Below, one piece after another: positions 7,613 through 16,042 of a stretch of 64,000 nucleotides of DNA. The notes beneath the pieces were generated by a model, which saw nothing but the letters and a program-made list of their open reading frames with translations, had not been told where the DNA came from and ran no database searches. Source of the stretch: Cytophagaceae bacterium. Lineage in GTDB: Bacteria; Bacteroidota; Bacteroidia; Cytophagales; Spirosomataceae. Every line of letters starts with the position of its first letter. Position 1 is the first letter of the stretch. Location: positions 868,001 to 932,000 of the forward strand of contig JADKIR010000004.1 of NCBI GenBank assembly GCA_016722655.1. Reading direction: 5' to 3'. A program made the translations under genes and the position numbers.

Positions 7613-8590
7613 ATGAAAGCCCTTTTACTTACAGGTCCCAATACCTGGGAAATCGCCGAGATTCCGACTCCAACACCCGCCAAAGGACAGGTTTTGGTAA
7701 AAATGGCCTTCGCTCCGGTTAATCCCTCCGATCTGTCGTTTCTTACAGGTAATTATGGATTAAAAAAGCCCTTTCCTGTGGTTCCGGGTCTCGAAGGAAG
7801 CGGCACAGTAGTGGCCTCTGGTGGGGGCTTTTTGGCCAATAGGCTCTTAAATAAACGTGTGGCATGCACAGCTGGATCTGGCAATGGTACCTGGGCAGAA
7901 TACATGCTTACCGATGCCGGAAAATGCATAGATATTCCCGATAGTATTGACCAACAACAAGCTTCTATGCTTTTTGTAAACCCACTTACAGCGATTTCTT
8001 TTATCAAACAAGCCAAAAATTTTGGAGCCAATGCCATCGTAATTTCAGCAGCAGGAAGTGCACTGGGCAAAATGGTGATTTACCACGCTCAAAAAGCCGG
8101 AATTCCGGTTATTGGCGTAATCAGAAATATTTCGGGTAAGACTAAACTTAAAAGTGCCGGTTTTGAGGAAATTTTTGCCCTTTCTGAAGATAATGTTTTT
8201 GACCAGCTCAAAGAATTTTCAAAAAAATATAAGAAAATAATATACTTCGATGCAGTAAGCGGTGGTGATATTCCCTACAAGATCCTTAATGCCCTGCCTG
8301 ATAACTCAAAAATGGTGATCTACGGACGGCTTGACCTCAATCCTACAGAAATGCAGCCTCAAAATCTGCTTTTCAAACAAAATATCATTGAGGGTTATTG
8401 GCTAAGTAAAGAACTGAAAGACAAGTCAATACTAAATGTTCTTCTGGATATTTCGAAAATAAAAAAGATGCTTAGAAGTGGTTTTGAAACTCAAATTCAG
8501 GGTGTTTTTGATTTAGAAAATGCTCAAAAAGCCATTGATGCCTATACCCAAAATATGTCTGCCGGAAAAGTATTACTGAAGTTTATTTAA
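7613..8590 (+). CDS. Zinc-binding-dehydrogenase-family oxidoreductase
   Basis: 325 residues with the medium-chain dehydrogenase layout: a GroES-like domain (about 25-110; PVNPSDLSFLTGNYG, PVVPGLEGSGTVVASG) and a Rossmann domain (about 130-265; NPLTAISFIKQ, IVISAAGSALGKMVI). The zinc-ligand cysteines of true alcohol dehydrogenases are not present in their usual places, so a zinc-free quinone oxidoreductase or enoyl reductase is more likely. The substrate is unknown. The final ENAQKAIDAYTQNMSAGKVLL matches the family C-terminus. It starts directly after a terminator and so has its own promoter. Confidence 0.85.
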   Translation: MKALLLTGPNTWEIAEIPTPTPAKGQVLVKMAFAPVNPSDLSFLTGNYGLKKPFPVVPGLEGSGTVVASGGGFLANRLLNKRVACTAGSGNGTWAEYMLTDAGKCIDIPDSIDQQQASMLFVNPLTAISFIKQAKNFGANAIVISAAGSALGKMVIYHAQKAGIPVIGVIRNISGKTKLKSAGFEEIFALSEDNVFDQLKEFSKKYKKIIYFDAVSGGDIPYKILNALPDNSKMVIYGRLDLNPTEMQPQNLLFKQNIIEGYWLSKELKDKSILNVLLDISKIKKMLRSGFETQIQGVFDLENAQKAIDAYTQNMSAGKVLLKFI

Positions 8591-8798
8591 TTTTTTTTCA
8601 ATTCTTTTTCATTATTATTTTTCCATTTTTACCGAAAAAATCTCTTCTTTGTTTTACTTGAAAAAGAAGTTTTTATAAGTATTTATCTTACCTTTATATT
8701 ATATTTTCAAATGCTTCCCACATTTTAATTAACTGAATATCAGATATTTTTATATTTTATTTATTCGAAAATATCCTCTTCAAAAAACATTCAAAAAA

Positions 8799-9542
8799 AT
8801 GACAGACGAAAAATTAGCCGTATTAATTGATGCCGACAATGTACCTTATGCCAACGTGAAAGAAATGTTGGAAGAGATTTCGAAAAACGGCACACCTACA
8901 ATCAAACGTATCTATGCCGACTGGACCAAGCCCACCGTCTCTGGCTGGAAAAACGTACTTCTCGAAAACGCCATAACCCCCATACAACAATACAGCTACA
9001 CCACTGGCAAAAACTCGAGCGACAGTGCCCTAATCATCGATGCCATGGACATATTGTATTCGGGCAAGGTTAGTGGCTTTTGCATCGTTTCGAGTGACAG
9101 TGACTTTACCAGATTGGCCACCAGGCTCCGGGAAGCGGGTATGATAGTGATTGGTTTCGGAGAAAAGAAAACTCCAAAACCGTTTATTTCAGCTTGTGAC
9201 AAGTTTATTTATTTGGAAATCCTGAAAATAGCTGAGGAAGAGCTATCAAATCCTGAAAAAACTACACAAAAACCTGAAGTTAAAGAAGAACCACTGAGAA
9301 AGATCGATAAAGGCACTATAAGGCTCATCACCGAAAGCGTAAACGACCTTGCCGACGAAACCGGCTGGACTTTTCTGGCCAACCTTGGCAATTTTATTCT
9401 GAAAAAGAAACCTGATTTTGATCCCCGTAATTACGGATTCCCAAAATTACTCCCTCTGATTAAGCACCTCAATAAATTCGAAATCGATGAAAGAGTAACG
9501 GGTATCAACAATATCAGACATATCTATTTGAAACAGAAATAA
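8799..9542 (+). CDS. NYN-domain protein with C-terminal LOTUS/OST-HTH domain
   Basis: 247 residues. The NYN (PIN-like) nuclease domain covers about 1-145, with LIDADN at 9-14, KNSSDSALIIDAMD at 71-84 and IVSSDSDF at 96-103, which place the conserved Asp residues. A charged linker (about 145-170) leads into a LOTUS/OST-HTH domain at about 170-245 (DETGWTFLANLGNFILKKKPDFDPRNYGFPKLLPLI). The protein is probably an RNA-binding RNase; no target is known. The preceding 208 bases are very AT-rich with no other visible gene. Confidence 0.9.
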   Translation: MTDEKLAVLIDADNVPYANVKEMLEEISKNGTPTIKRIYADWTKPTVSGWKNVLLENAITPIQQYSYTTGKNSSDSALIIDAMDILYSGKVSGFCIVSSDSDFTRLATRLREAGMIVIGFGEKKTPKPFISACDKFIYLEILKIAEEELSNPEKTTQKPEVKEEPLRKIDKGTIRLITESVNDLADETGWTFLANLGNFILKKKPDFDPRNYGFPKLLPLIKHLNKFEIDERVTGINNIRHIYLKQK

Positions 9543-9595
9543 GGGTTGTATTGCTTATATCAAATTATAATATTGACCACAATGTAAATGTTATT

Positions 9596-9710
9596 TTGCA
9601 CATTCATTTATGCATTTTTTCATTTTATTGCATTTTCATTTGTGCAATAAATATCATAATTGAATAATTATAAATAAAATATTTACTATATTTGCATAAA
9701 CACTTATGCA
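9596..9710 (+). promoter_or_regulatory. Promoter/operator region with repeated TGCA boxes
   Basis: An inverted pair TTGCACA (9596-9602) and TGTGCAA (9641-9647) encloses TTTATGCA (9607-9614) and TATTGCA. A perfect inverted repeat TGCATAA-acac-TTATGCA follows at 9693-9710. The -7 box TATATTTG (9687-9694) overlaps the edge of that last palindrome, and the ATG of the ATPase gene is at 9713. A repressor site for the ATPase gene is the simplest reading. Confidence 0.5.
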
Positions 9711-9712
9711 TT

Positions 9713-10906
9713 ATGGAAGATTTATTAGATAATTCAAACAGAAAAATTTCGGGAACAGACCTGAAATTCAAGAGATATCTTCATTCCGAAATCTCCTGGA
9801 AAAACCCTTTGATAGGAATCAAAGGAGCACGAGGCATTGGAAAAACTACGTTATTGCTTCAATATCTCAAAACTTCAGACTTACCCATAAGCAAAAAAGC
9901 TTACATTTCTCTGGACGAACTATATTTTACCCAAAACAGTCTGCTGGCATTTGGAAAAACTTTTTTTGAAATCGGAGGACGCCTTTTGGTCCTGGATGAA
10001 GTGCACAAATACCCAACCTGGTCTCAGGAAATTAAAAATCTGTATGACCGGTACCCCGAAATGCAGATAGTTTTTACAGGTTCTTCAATTCTAGACATTA
10101 CAAAAAAGGAAGGTGATTTGAGTAGAAGAGCTTTATTTTACGAAATGCAGGGGCTTTCATTTAGAGAATTTCTGGAATTAGAGTATGATATTATATTTCC
10201 AACTATTTCTATCCAAAATATAATATCTGAGGATTTTTCATATTCAGTGTTTTTCCCTGATGACTTCAGACCCTATCAATATTTCAGAGAATATTTAAAA
10301 TCAGGATATTATCCTTTCAAAAAAGCCAATGAAGCAGACTACAGGCTTCAACTGAGGCAAATGACCCGGGCAATTGTAGAATATGACATGGCCGAAATCA
10401 AGGGATTTGATGTAAGACAAGCTAAAAAAATCTTACAACTGCTTTATATTATCTCACAACAAGTACCATTCAAGCCTAATTTAAGTGATTTAGCCGAAAA
10501 AACCGGAATTCACAGAAACTCACTGAATTCTTATTTGTTTTATTTGGAAGAGGCCCGCTTGATTTCAATGCTTCAGTCCAAGCCCTTTAGTGTGTCGGCA
10601 TTGCAAAAACCAGAGAAGATTTTTCTCGAAAACACCAATCTACTCTATGCTTTATCAGAGGAAAACCCCAATCAAGGCACTGTGAGAGAAGTTTTTGTAC
10701 AGAATCAGCTCAGAAAAAGCCACGAAGTAAACCAATCCAAAACCGCTGATTTTCTGGTTGATGGAAAATACACCTTTGAAGTAGGTGGAAAAACCAAAAA
10801 GCCAAAACAAATCACTGAAACCCCTGATGCCTGGATCATCAAAGACGATATAGAGCAACCAGTTGGCCGTTCAATTCCTATTTGGATATTGGGTCTTTTG
10901 TATTAA
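9713..10906 (+). CDS. AAA-type ATPase with DUF4143-like C-terminus
   Basis: 397 residues from the ATG at 9713. Walker A GARGIGKT is at 38-45 and Walker B LLVLDE at 91-96, with the family motif LDEVHKYPTWSQEIKNLYD and sensor-like VFTGSSILDI. A winged-helix segment lies at about 250-300 (NLSDLAEKTGIHRNSLNSYLFYLEEARLI), then an endonuclease-fold-like end (RKSHEVNQSKTADFLVDGKYTFEVGGKTK). This is the 'ATP-binding protein, AAA_14/DUF4143' family, abundant in Bacteroidota and of unclear function. The promoter carries several TGCA-type inverted repeats. Confidence 0.85.
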   Translation: MEDLLDNSNRKISGTDLKFKRYLHSEISWKNPLIGIKGARGIGKTTLLLQYLKTSDLPISKKAYISLDELYFTQNSLLAFGKTFFEIGGRLLVLDEVHKYPTWSQEIKNLYDRYPEMQIVFTGSSILDITKKEGDLSRRALFYEMQGLSFREFLELEYDIIFPTISIQNIISEDFSYSVFFPDDFRPYQYFREYLKSGYYPFKKANEADYRLQLRQMTRAIVEYDMAEIKGFDVRQAKKILQLLYIISQQVPFKPNLSDLAEKTGIHRNSLNSYLFYLEEARLISMLQSKPFSVSALQKPEKIFLENTNLLYALSEENPNQGTVREVFVQNQLRKSHEVNQSKTADFLVDGKYTFEVGGKTKKPKQITETPDAWIIKDDIEQPVGRSIPIWILGLLY

Positions 10907-10909
10907 AAA

Positions 10910-10948
10910 TTTGTTTATTTATTCTTTATTATTTACATTTGTAAATAA
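10910..10948 (+). promoter_or_regulatory. Promoter with overlapping 20-bp palindrome
   Basis: TTTG (10910-10913) and TACATTTG (10934-10941) are separated by exactly 20 bases, a full match to the Bacteroidota sigma consensus. A perfect inverted repeat, TTATTTACA-TT-TGTAAATAA (10929-10948), covers the -7 box and looks like an operator. It is 11 bases upstream of the ATG at 10960. Confidence 0.7.
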
Positions 10949-10959
10949 AATGCGAAATT

Positions 10960-11205
10960 ATGAATTTAAACTTAAACAATTTTCAAAGTGATTTGGATAA
11001 AATTGAGAAGAAACATTATAAAATTTTAGAAAAAAATCATTTCAAACGATTAAACATGATTTTTGTAGAACATTCGAACCCTTCAAGAAGTCCAAATCAT
11101 ATATTAGAACCGGCATTTTACAAAAATAACTCAGAGTTATTTAAAATATATGAAGAGGTTGAGGAAGTGTATCAAAAATACTTCCCGGTTAATGCTACAA
11201 TTTAA
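10960..11205 (+). CDS. Small hypothetical protein
   Basis: 81 residues, rich in Asn, Lys and Glu, with two likely helices (LNNFQSDLDKIEKKHYKILEKN and ELFKIYEEVEEVYQKYF). No signal peptide or membrane segment, and the family was not recognised. It is preceded by a complete promoter with an overlapping palindrome, supporting it as a real, regulated gene. A second small gene follows after 32 bases, probably in the same transcript. Confidence 0.55.
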   Translation: MNLNLNNFQSDLDKIEKKHYKILEKNHFKRLNMIFVEHSNPSRSPNHILEPAFYKNNSELFKIYEEVEEVYQKYFPVNATI

Positions 11206-11237
11206 ATATTTTAAAATCAATAAAACAAATTATAATT

Positions 11238-11501
11238 ATGACTGAATGTGGAAAGGATTTAATTATTGAAGGTATCCGAAAATTAATTAAGAATACTGAA
11301 AATCAAGAATGTTTTTCTTCCTTTATCGGAGAAGTTTTGGTAGGAATTTTACCAGCTGGAAAAAGTGATTTTGATGTAGAATCAACAAAAATTATAACTG
11401 AGATACTTACCCCAATTTATAATAAATCAGAAAAAACACCTCAGGACATTGAAATATTAAAAACCAATATTATTAAAATAGTTGAAAAGGTATTGAAATA
11501 A
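11238..11501 (+). CDS. Small hypothetical protein
   Basis: 87 residues, soluble, not recognised. It is mainly helical (KDLIIEGIRKLIKNTEN; FDVESTKIITEILTPIYNK; DIEILKTNIIKIVEKVLK). The 3' end overlaps the 3' end of a convergent small lipoprotein gene by 45 bases, so one of the two could be spurious. Position directly behind another small orphan gene suggests a two-gene unit. Confidence 0.5.
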   Translation: MTECGKDLIIEGIRKLIKNTENQECFSSFIGEVLVGILPAGKSDFDVESTKIITEILTPIYNKSEKTPQDIEILKTNIIKIVEKVLK

Positions 11502-11693
11502 TTTTTTTGAATGGATTTTTATAGTAGCCTCATTAGATTTTTTGAAAAGTTCAATACTTAATTTATTGTATGGAATTCTCCTACTATGTTCAAAGTCAAG
11601 TTTAAAATAATCAATATCTTTCTTTCTAAAACTTTTGCAGGAATTCAAAGAAAATATTAGCAAAAAAGTCAAAATGAATTTCAATATTTCCAT
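11457..11693 (-). CDS. Small predicted lipoprotein
   Basis: 78 residues from the ATG at 11693, where a lipoprotein signal begins: MEILKFILTFLLIFSLNSC ends in a lipobox (LNSC) with the acylated Cys at about residue 19, followed by a basic segment KSFRKKDI. The mature part is about 60 residues and not recognised. The open frame extends 19 codons further upstream, but the lipobox spacing supports this start. It converges on and overlaps the 11238-11501 gene. Confidence 0.5.
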   Translation of the reverse strand: MEILKFILTFLLIFSLNSCKSFRKKDIDYFKLDFEHSRRIPYNKLSIELFKKSNEATIKIHSKKLFQYLFNYFNNIGF

Positions 11694-11782
11694 AATAAAC
11701 CAAAAAACAGACTGCATGAAAAAATTAATTTTAACAAATTTAAAAAACAAAAGAAGGTAGGCAAATTATTGTTGACACCCAA

Positions 11783-13267
11783 TCACCTCAACCTATCCGC
11801 AATCTTACGGTCATTGGCCAGCCGTGGAACCTTAATCTGACCGCCCAGTTTGCCGACAGACCTAATGTAATCATTGAAAGCCTTAGGTTTTACTACTGTA
11901 ATAATTAATGGCCTGAGTACGCCTCCTTCAATCAAATCTTTATAATAAACATTCAAATCGGTCATTTTTTTATTCAAATCAGCTGCAAAACCCGGCAGAT
12001 TATGGGGTGGCCTTGTAAATTCAATCAGCCATTCATGGAAAGGAAGTCCTTCGGAGGGGCTAACCTGAGGGGCTACAGTAAATTCTACAACTTCCGTTCC
12101 TGGGTGCTTATTCAGAGCGTATTTCATGGCTTTTTGTATCTCCTCAGCTATCACATGCTCACCAAAAATCGAAATAAAATGTTGGATTTGACCACTAACT
12201 ACTATTCTATGTGGATGAAGCGAAACAAATTTCACAGTGTCTCCATTAGAGTACCCCCATAACCCTGCATTGGAGTTAATAATGAGTGCATAATTTTTAT
12301 TTAACTCTACCCTACTGATGTCAATTCGGTTTGGATTTTCATTGAAATATTCATCGGCAGGAATAAATTCAAAAAATAAACCTGTATCAAGCAGTAGCAA
12401 CATTCCCTCCTCTTTTTGAGAATCCTGATAAGCAATAAAACCTTCTGATGTTGTGTACAACTCAATGGAATCGATTTTTTTTCCAATGGTTTCAAAAAGC
12501 CTGGATTTATTGAGCTCAAAATTTACTCCTCCGTAAATAAGCAGCTCCAAATCAGGAAATATGTCTTTAATATTTTTACCCGTTCTCTCTGTTATGCGGT
12601 CAAAATACATCTGTACCCATGATGGGAAACCCGAAATCAATGATACAGACTGGTCGATAGTCTCGTCAGTTATTTTATCAAGCTTGGTTTCCCAGTTTTC
12701 GATACAATTGGTTTTGTAACTTGGCAACAGGTTGGTTCGAAGATAACCAGGGACATGATGAATGAAAATACCTGAAAGACTTCCGGTTAATATCCCGGCT
12801 TTTTTCTCCGTTTCAGGACTTCCTGACATAAAAATTAGTTTTTTATCCAAAAATTCCGATTTACCGGTCTCATGAATATAAGCCAGAATCGCATTTTTGG
12901 CCGAATTGATGTAGTTATGAATTGATTGCTTCGTAATCGGAATATATTTTACCCCAGTAGTTGAGCCGGAGGTCTTTGCCAGATAAAGTGGTTTTCCCGG
13001 CCACAACACATCTTCATCACCTTTGAGTATTTTATTAATGTACGGCTTAAGCTCCTCATAGTCCCGAACAGGGATAGATTTCTTAAAATCCTCATAGTTT
13101 TTAATGTTTTCAAACTCATGATCCAGGCCAAAATCAGTTCTGGAAGCTTCTTTTACAAGCTTAAGCATCCATTTCCTCTGTACACTTTCAGGATTTGCCA
13201 ACCATTTCCGTGTTTTCCAATGCTCAAATGCCGCAAGAGGCTTACTAGCTATCGACCTGATTCCCAT
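11783..13267 (-). CDS. GH3-family adenylate-forming protein
   Basis: 494 residues, the usual length of bacterial homologues of plant auxin-responsive GH3 proteins. The ATP-binding motif is seen in YLAKTSGSTTGVKYIPIT near residue 105. Later motifs are LIYGGVNFE and IELYTTSEGFIAYQ, and the C-terminal adenylation subdomain follows. GH3 enzymes join acyl acids to amino acids through an acyl-AMP intermediate. The substrate in Bacteroidota is not established. It stands alone, divergent from pckA. Confidence 0.9.
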   Translation of the reverse strand: MGIRSIASKPLAAFEHWKTRKWLANPESVQRKWMLKLVKEASRTDFGLDHEFENIKNYEDFKKSIPVRDYEELKPYINKILKGDEDVLWPGKPLYLAKTSGSTTGVKYIPITKQSIHNYINSAKNAILAYIHETGKSEFLDKKLIFMSGSPETEKKAGILTGSLSGIFIHHVPGYLRTNLLPSYKTNCIENWETKLDKITDETIDQSVSLISGFPSWVQMYFDRITERTGKNIKDIFPDLELLIYGGVNFELNKSRLFETIGKKIDSIELYTTSEGFIAYQDSQKEEGMLLLLDTGLFFEFIPADEYFNENPNRIDISRVELNKNYALIINSNAGLWGYSNGDTVKFVSLHPHRIVVSGQIQHFISIFGEHVIAEEIQKAMKYALNKHPGTEVVEFTVAPQVSPSEGLPFHEWLIEFTRPPHNLPGFAADLNKKMTDLNVYYKDLIEGGVLRPLIITVVKPKAFNDYIRSVGKLGGQIKVPRLANDRKIADRLR

Positions 13268-13567
13268 TTTTACAAAGTTTTAAGTAAAACAAATCAAAAC
13301 ACTTCCCCATCGATTTTATTACCATAATAAATAGGTAATAATAGTAAGAATCTTAAATGAAATTTTCTATGAAGTAGGTCATAAAATCCTATTTTTTTTA
13401 AACAAAATATATCCAACATAAAATATGACTATTCAAATAAAATACAAATGTATTATACTGTTTATCAGCTATTTAATAATATTTTATTGTACTTTAACAA
13501 ATAATGAATGTTATCATTGTATATGAAAATTCTTAGACCTAGTTTTACATAAAAATTAAGCAATACT
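13268..13567. other. Divergent intergenic region GH3 gene/pckA
   Basis: 300 bases, very AT-rich, with no credible reading frame. It holds a candidate pckA promoter and a 14-bp palindrome (AATACA-AA-TGTATT, 13441-13454). That palindrome contains a TACATTTG box on the minus strand, which could serve the GH3 gene about 175 bases away. Confidence 0.4.
13516..13547 (+). promoter_or_regulatory. Candidate pckA promoter
   Basis: ATTG (13516-13519) and TAGTTTTA (13540-13547) are 20 bases apart, close to the Bacteroidota consensus TTTG-N20-TAnnTTTG, and end 20 bases before the pckA start codon. Confidence 0.45.
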
Positions 13568-15154
13568 ATGTCAAATAATTTTAATCTAAGTCAATACGAA
13601 ATCAACCCAAAAGAGGTGATTCGTAACGCCTCTCCGGCCAAACTTTATGCTCTCGCTCTTAAATACGAACACGAAGCCGAAATCACCTCAACTGGTGCTT
13701 TGGCATTGAAATCAGGTATTAAAACCGGTAGAAGTCCTAAAGACAAAAGGATTATCGAAAGACCTGAAAGTGTTAACGATATCTGGTGGGGAAATGTGAA
13801 CATCAAAATGGATGAACATACCTTTGATATTAACAAACAAAGAGCTCTTGATTACTTAAACACCAGGACTCGTATTTATGTAGTGGATGGTTATGCAGGT
13901 TGGGATCCAAAATACCAAATCAAAGTAAGAGTAATATGTACTCGTCCTTACCATGCATTGTTTATGCACAACATGCTTATCAGACCTACTCAGGAGCAAC
14001 TAGCTACTTTTGGAGAGCCTGATTACGTTATCTACAATGCCGGTGAATTCCCAGCAAATGCTTTTACTTCTTACATGGGTGGACGTACAAGCGTTGACCT
14101 TTGTTTTGAGCGTAAAGAATTCGTGATTTTAGGTACTGAATACGCAGGTGAAATGAAAAAAGGTGTGTTTACTGTGATGAACTACATCATGCCTAAACAA
14201 GGTATCATGAGTATGCACTGCTCAGCTAATGCAAGTGAAGAGGGTGATGTATCATTGTTCTTTGGATTGAGCGGTACTGGTAAAACTACTCTTTCAGCTG
14301 ACCCAAGCCGTAAGCTAATCGGTGATGACGAACATTGCTGGAGCGACGACGGTGTGTTTAACATCGAAGGTGGATGTTATGCAAAAGCTATCGATCTTTC
14401 TGCAGAAAAAGAACCCGAAATCTTTTCAGCTATCAAGTTTGGTACAGTGTTAGAAAACGTAGTTTTGGATCCGGTTACTCAGGAAGTTGATTATACCAAC
14501 GACAGTATCACCGAAAACACTCGTGCTGCTTATCCGATTGAGTATATTCCAAATGCAGCTATTCCTTGTGTAGGTGGTCACCCTGAAAACATCATATTCC
14601 TTACTGCTGATGCTTACGGTGTATTGCCTCCGGTATCAAAACTGAGCCCAGAGCAAGCCATGTATCACTTTATCAGTGGTTACACTGCCAAAGTTGCCGG
14701 TACCGAAGTGGGAGTTACCGAGCCTCAGGCTACATTCTCAGCTTGTTTTGGAGCCGCCTTTATGGTATGGCACCCAAGCAAATATGCCGAACTTTTGGCT
14801 GAAAAAATCAAAAAACATGGCACAAAAGTGTGGTTGGTTAATACCGGCTGGATTGGTGGTGGATACGGTGTAGGTAGTCGTATCAAGCTTAAATATACAA
14901 GAGCAATTATCGATGCAATCCACAACGGTAGTCTAGAAAAAGCAACTTATACTAAAGACCCGTTATTTGGTTTCGACGTTCCAACAGAATGTGCTGAAGT
15001 ACCGGCTGAAATCCTGATTCCTCGCAACGCCTGGGCTGACAAAGCATCTTATGATGCCACAGCCCAAAAACTGGCAGGCTTGTTTATCGCAAACTTCAAA
15101 AAATATGAAGAAGGTAGCTCGGCAGCCATAATTAATGCAGGACCAAAAGTGTAA
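13568..15154 (+). CDS. pckA: ATP-dependent phosphoenolpyruvate carboxykinase
   Basis: 528 residues. The kinase-1 P-loop GLSGTGKT lies at 233-240 and the metal/ATP motif [10 protein letters not shown] at 253-262. The substrate-binding RSPKDK is at 55-60 and the HCSAN motif near 217. All match the ATP-type enzyme. The enzyme interconverts oxaloacetate and PEP, the first committed step of gluconeogenesis, which suits growth on amino acids and peptides. Codon use is smoother and less AT-rich than its surroundings, in line with high expression. A terminator hairpin follows at once. Confidence 0.97.
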   Translation: MSNNFNLSQYEINPKEVIRNASPAKLYALALKYEHEAEITSTGALALKSGIKTGRSPKDKRIIERPESVNDIWWGNVNIKMDEHTFDINKQRALDYLNTRTRIYVVDGYAGWDPKYQIKVRVICTRPYHALFMHNMLIRPTQEQLATFGEPDYVIYNAGEFPANAFTSYMGGRTSVDLCFERKEFVILGTEYAGEMKKGVFTVMNYIMPKQGIMSMHCSANASEEGDVSLFFGLSGTGKTTLSADPSRKLIGDDEHCWSDDGVFNIEGGCYAKAIDLSAEKEPEIFSAIKFGTVLENVVLDPVTQEVDYTNDSITENTRAAYPIEYIPNAAIPCVGGHPENIIFLTADAYGVLPPVSKLSPEQAMYHFISGYTAKVAGTEVGVTEPQATFSACFGAAFMVWHPSKYAELLAEKIKKHGTKVWLVNTGWIGGGYGVGSRIKLKYTRAIIDAIHNGSLEKATYTKDPLFGFDVPTECAEVPAEILIPRNAWADKASYDATAQKLAGLFIANFKKYEEGSSAAIINAGPKV

Positions 15155-15176
15155 ATTTTAGGTTAATAATCGTTTG

Positions 15177-15207
15177 AATGGGTATCTTTGCGGGTACCCA
15201 TTTTTTT
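15177..15207 (+). terminator. Rho-independent terminator of pckA
   Basis: AATGGGTA and TACCCATT form a perfect 8-bp stem with a 10-base loop and run into seven Ts, 22 bases after the pckA stop. Confidence 0.85.
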
Positions 15208-15279
15208 GCTATGAATTTTTTCGAAATGAAAAATCAAAAGCCATTTCAAAAAAATTGTATATTTCAAAAAAAGAATTTT

Positions 15280-15486
15280 ATGACCATCGAGAGGACAAAA
15301 AATGAAATTATAGTCAGACTATCACCAAAAGTAGATTTGGTTGATTTGCAAAATATGTTGGACTTTTTGAAGTATAAAGAACTCACGGCAAATACCAATG
15401 CCAACCAAAAAGATGTTGATGAATTATCTAAGATTGCAAATAAGTCTATGATGTCAAAAATTTCTTTGCGTCAACAAATAAAATGA
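15280..15486 (+). CDS. Antitoxin of PIN-type toxin-antitoxin pair
   Basis: 68 residues from the ATG at 15280; upstream in-frame codons run back into the pckA terminator and are rejected. The sequence MTIERTKNEIIVRLSPKVDLVDLQNMLDFLKYKEL resembles small Bacteroidota antitoxins with a short beta strand then helix. The rest is charged and probably disordered until it binds toxin. Its stop overlaps the toxin start by four bases (ATGA). The function is inferred mainly from this pairing. Confidence 0.75.
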   Translation: MTIERTKNEIIVRLSPKVDLVDLQNMLDFLKYKELTANTNANQKDVDELSKIANKSMMSKISLRQQIK

Positions 15487-15953
15487 AAATTATAGTTGAC
15501 TCAAATATAGTTTTTAGTGCTATCCTAAATACCAAAAGTAAGATTGGACAATTAATAATCAATGGTTCGAAGTATTTCAAATTTTTCACTATTGGACTAC
15601 TAAAAGAAGAAATTTTAAATCATGTCGATAAAATCATATCCATTACTGGCTTTTCTGACGAACAATTTAATGAAACATTTCAATTAATCACTAAAAGAAT
15701 TACTTTTGCCGAAGATATCCTACTGAATGACAGTGATTTACAGAAAGCTAAACATCTTGTTAATGAAATTGACCCGGATGATATGTTATTTGTTGCCTTA
15801 ACGAATCATCTCTCAGGAATTTTATGGACAGGAGACAAAAAACTAATCACTGGACTAAGAAGAAAAGGTTATTCAAAAGTAATAAATACAGACGAGCTAT
15901 TTGAAGTTTATATTACTAACCAAATTAACCTTCCGAGAAAAAACAAAAGGTAA
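15483..15953 (+). CDS. PIN-domain toxin, VapC-like
   Basis: 156 residues starting MKIIVDSNIVFSAILNTKS, the N-terminal strand with the first catalytic Asp of PIN nucleases. Further acidic positions occur at NEIDPDDMLFVALTNHLSGILWTGDKKLITGL, where DPDD and WTGDKKL match the 'toxin component, PIN family' group. It is expected to cleave RNA unless bound by the antitoxin encoded just upstream. AT-rich composition relative to the flanking pckA and pepA is compatible with acquisition. Confidence 0.85.
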   Translation: MKIIVDSNIVFSAILNTKSKIGQLIINGSKYFKFFTIGLLKEEILNHVDKIISITGFSDEQFNETFQLITKRITFAEDILLNDSDLQKAKHLVNEIDPDDMLFVALTNHLSGILWTGDKKLITGLRRKGYSKVINTDELFEVYITNQINLPRKNKR

Positions 15954-16042
15954 TTCTAGTTTTTTATAAATACCAAAATTTGTTTTTAAGTTGAAATTTT
16001 CAAGCGAATTACTTCTTATTATATTTTATTAATTTATCGTAA

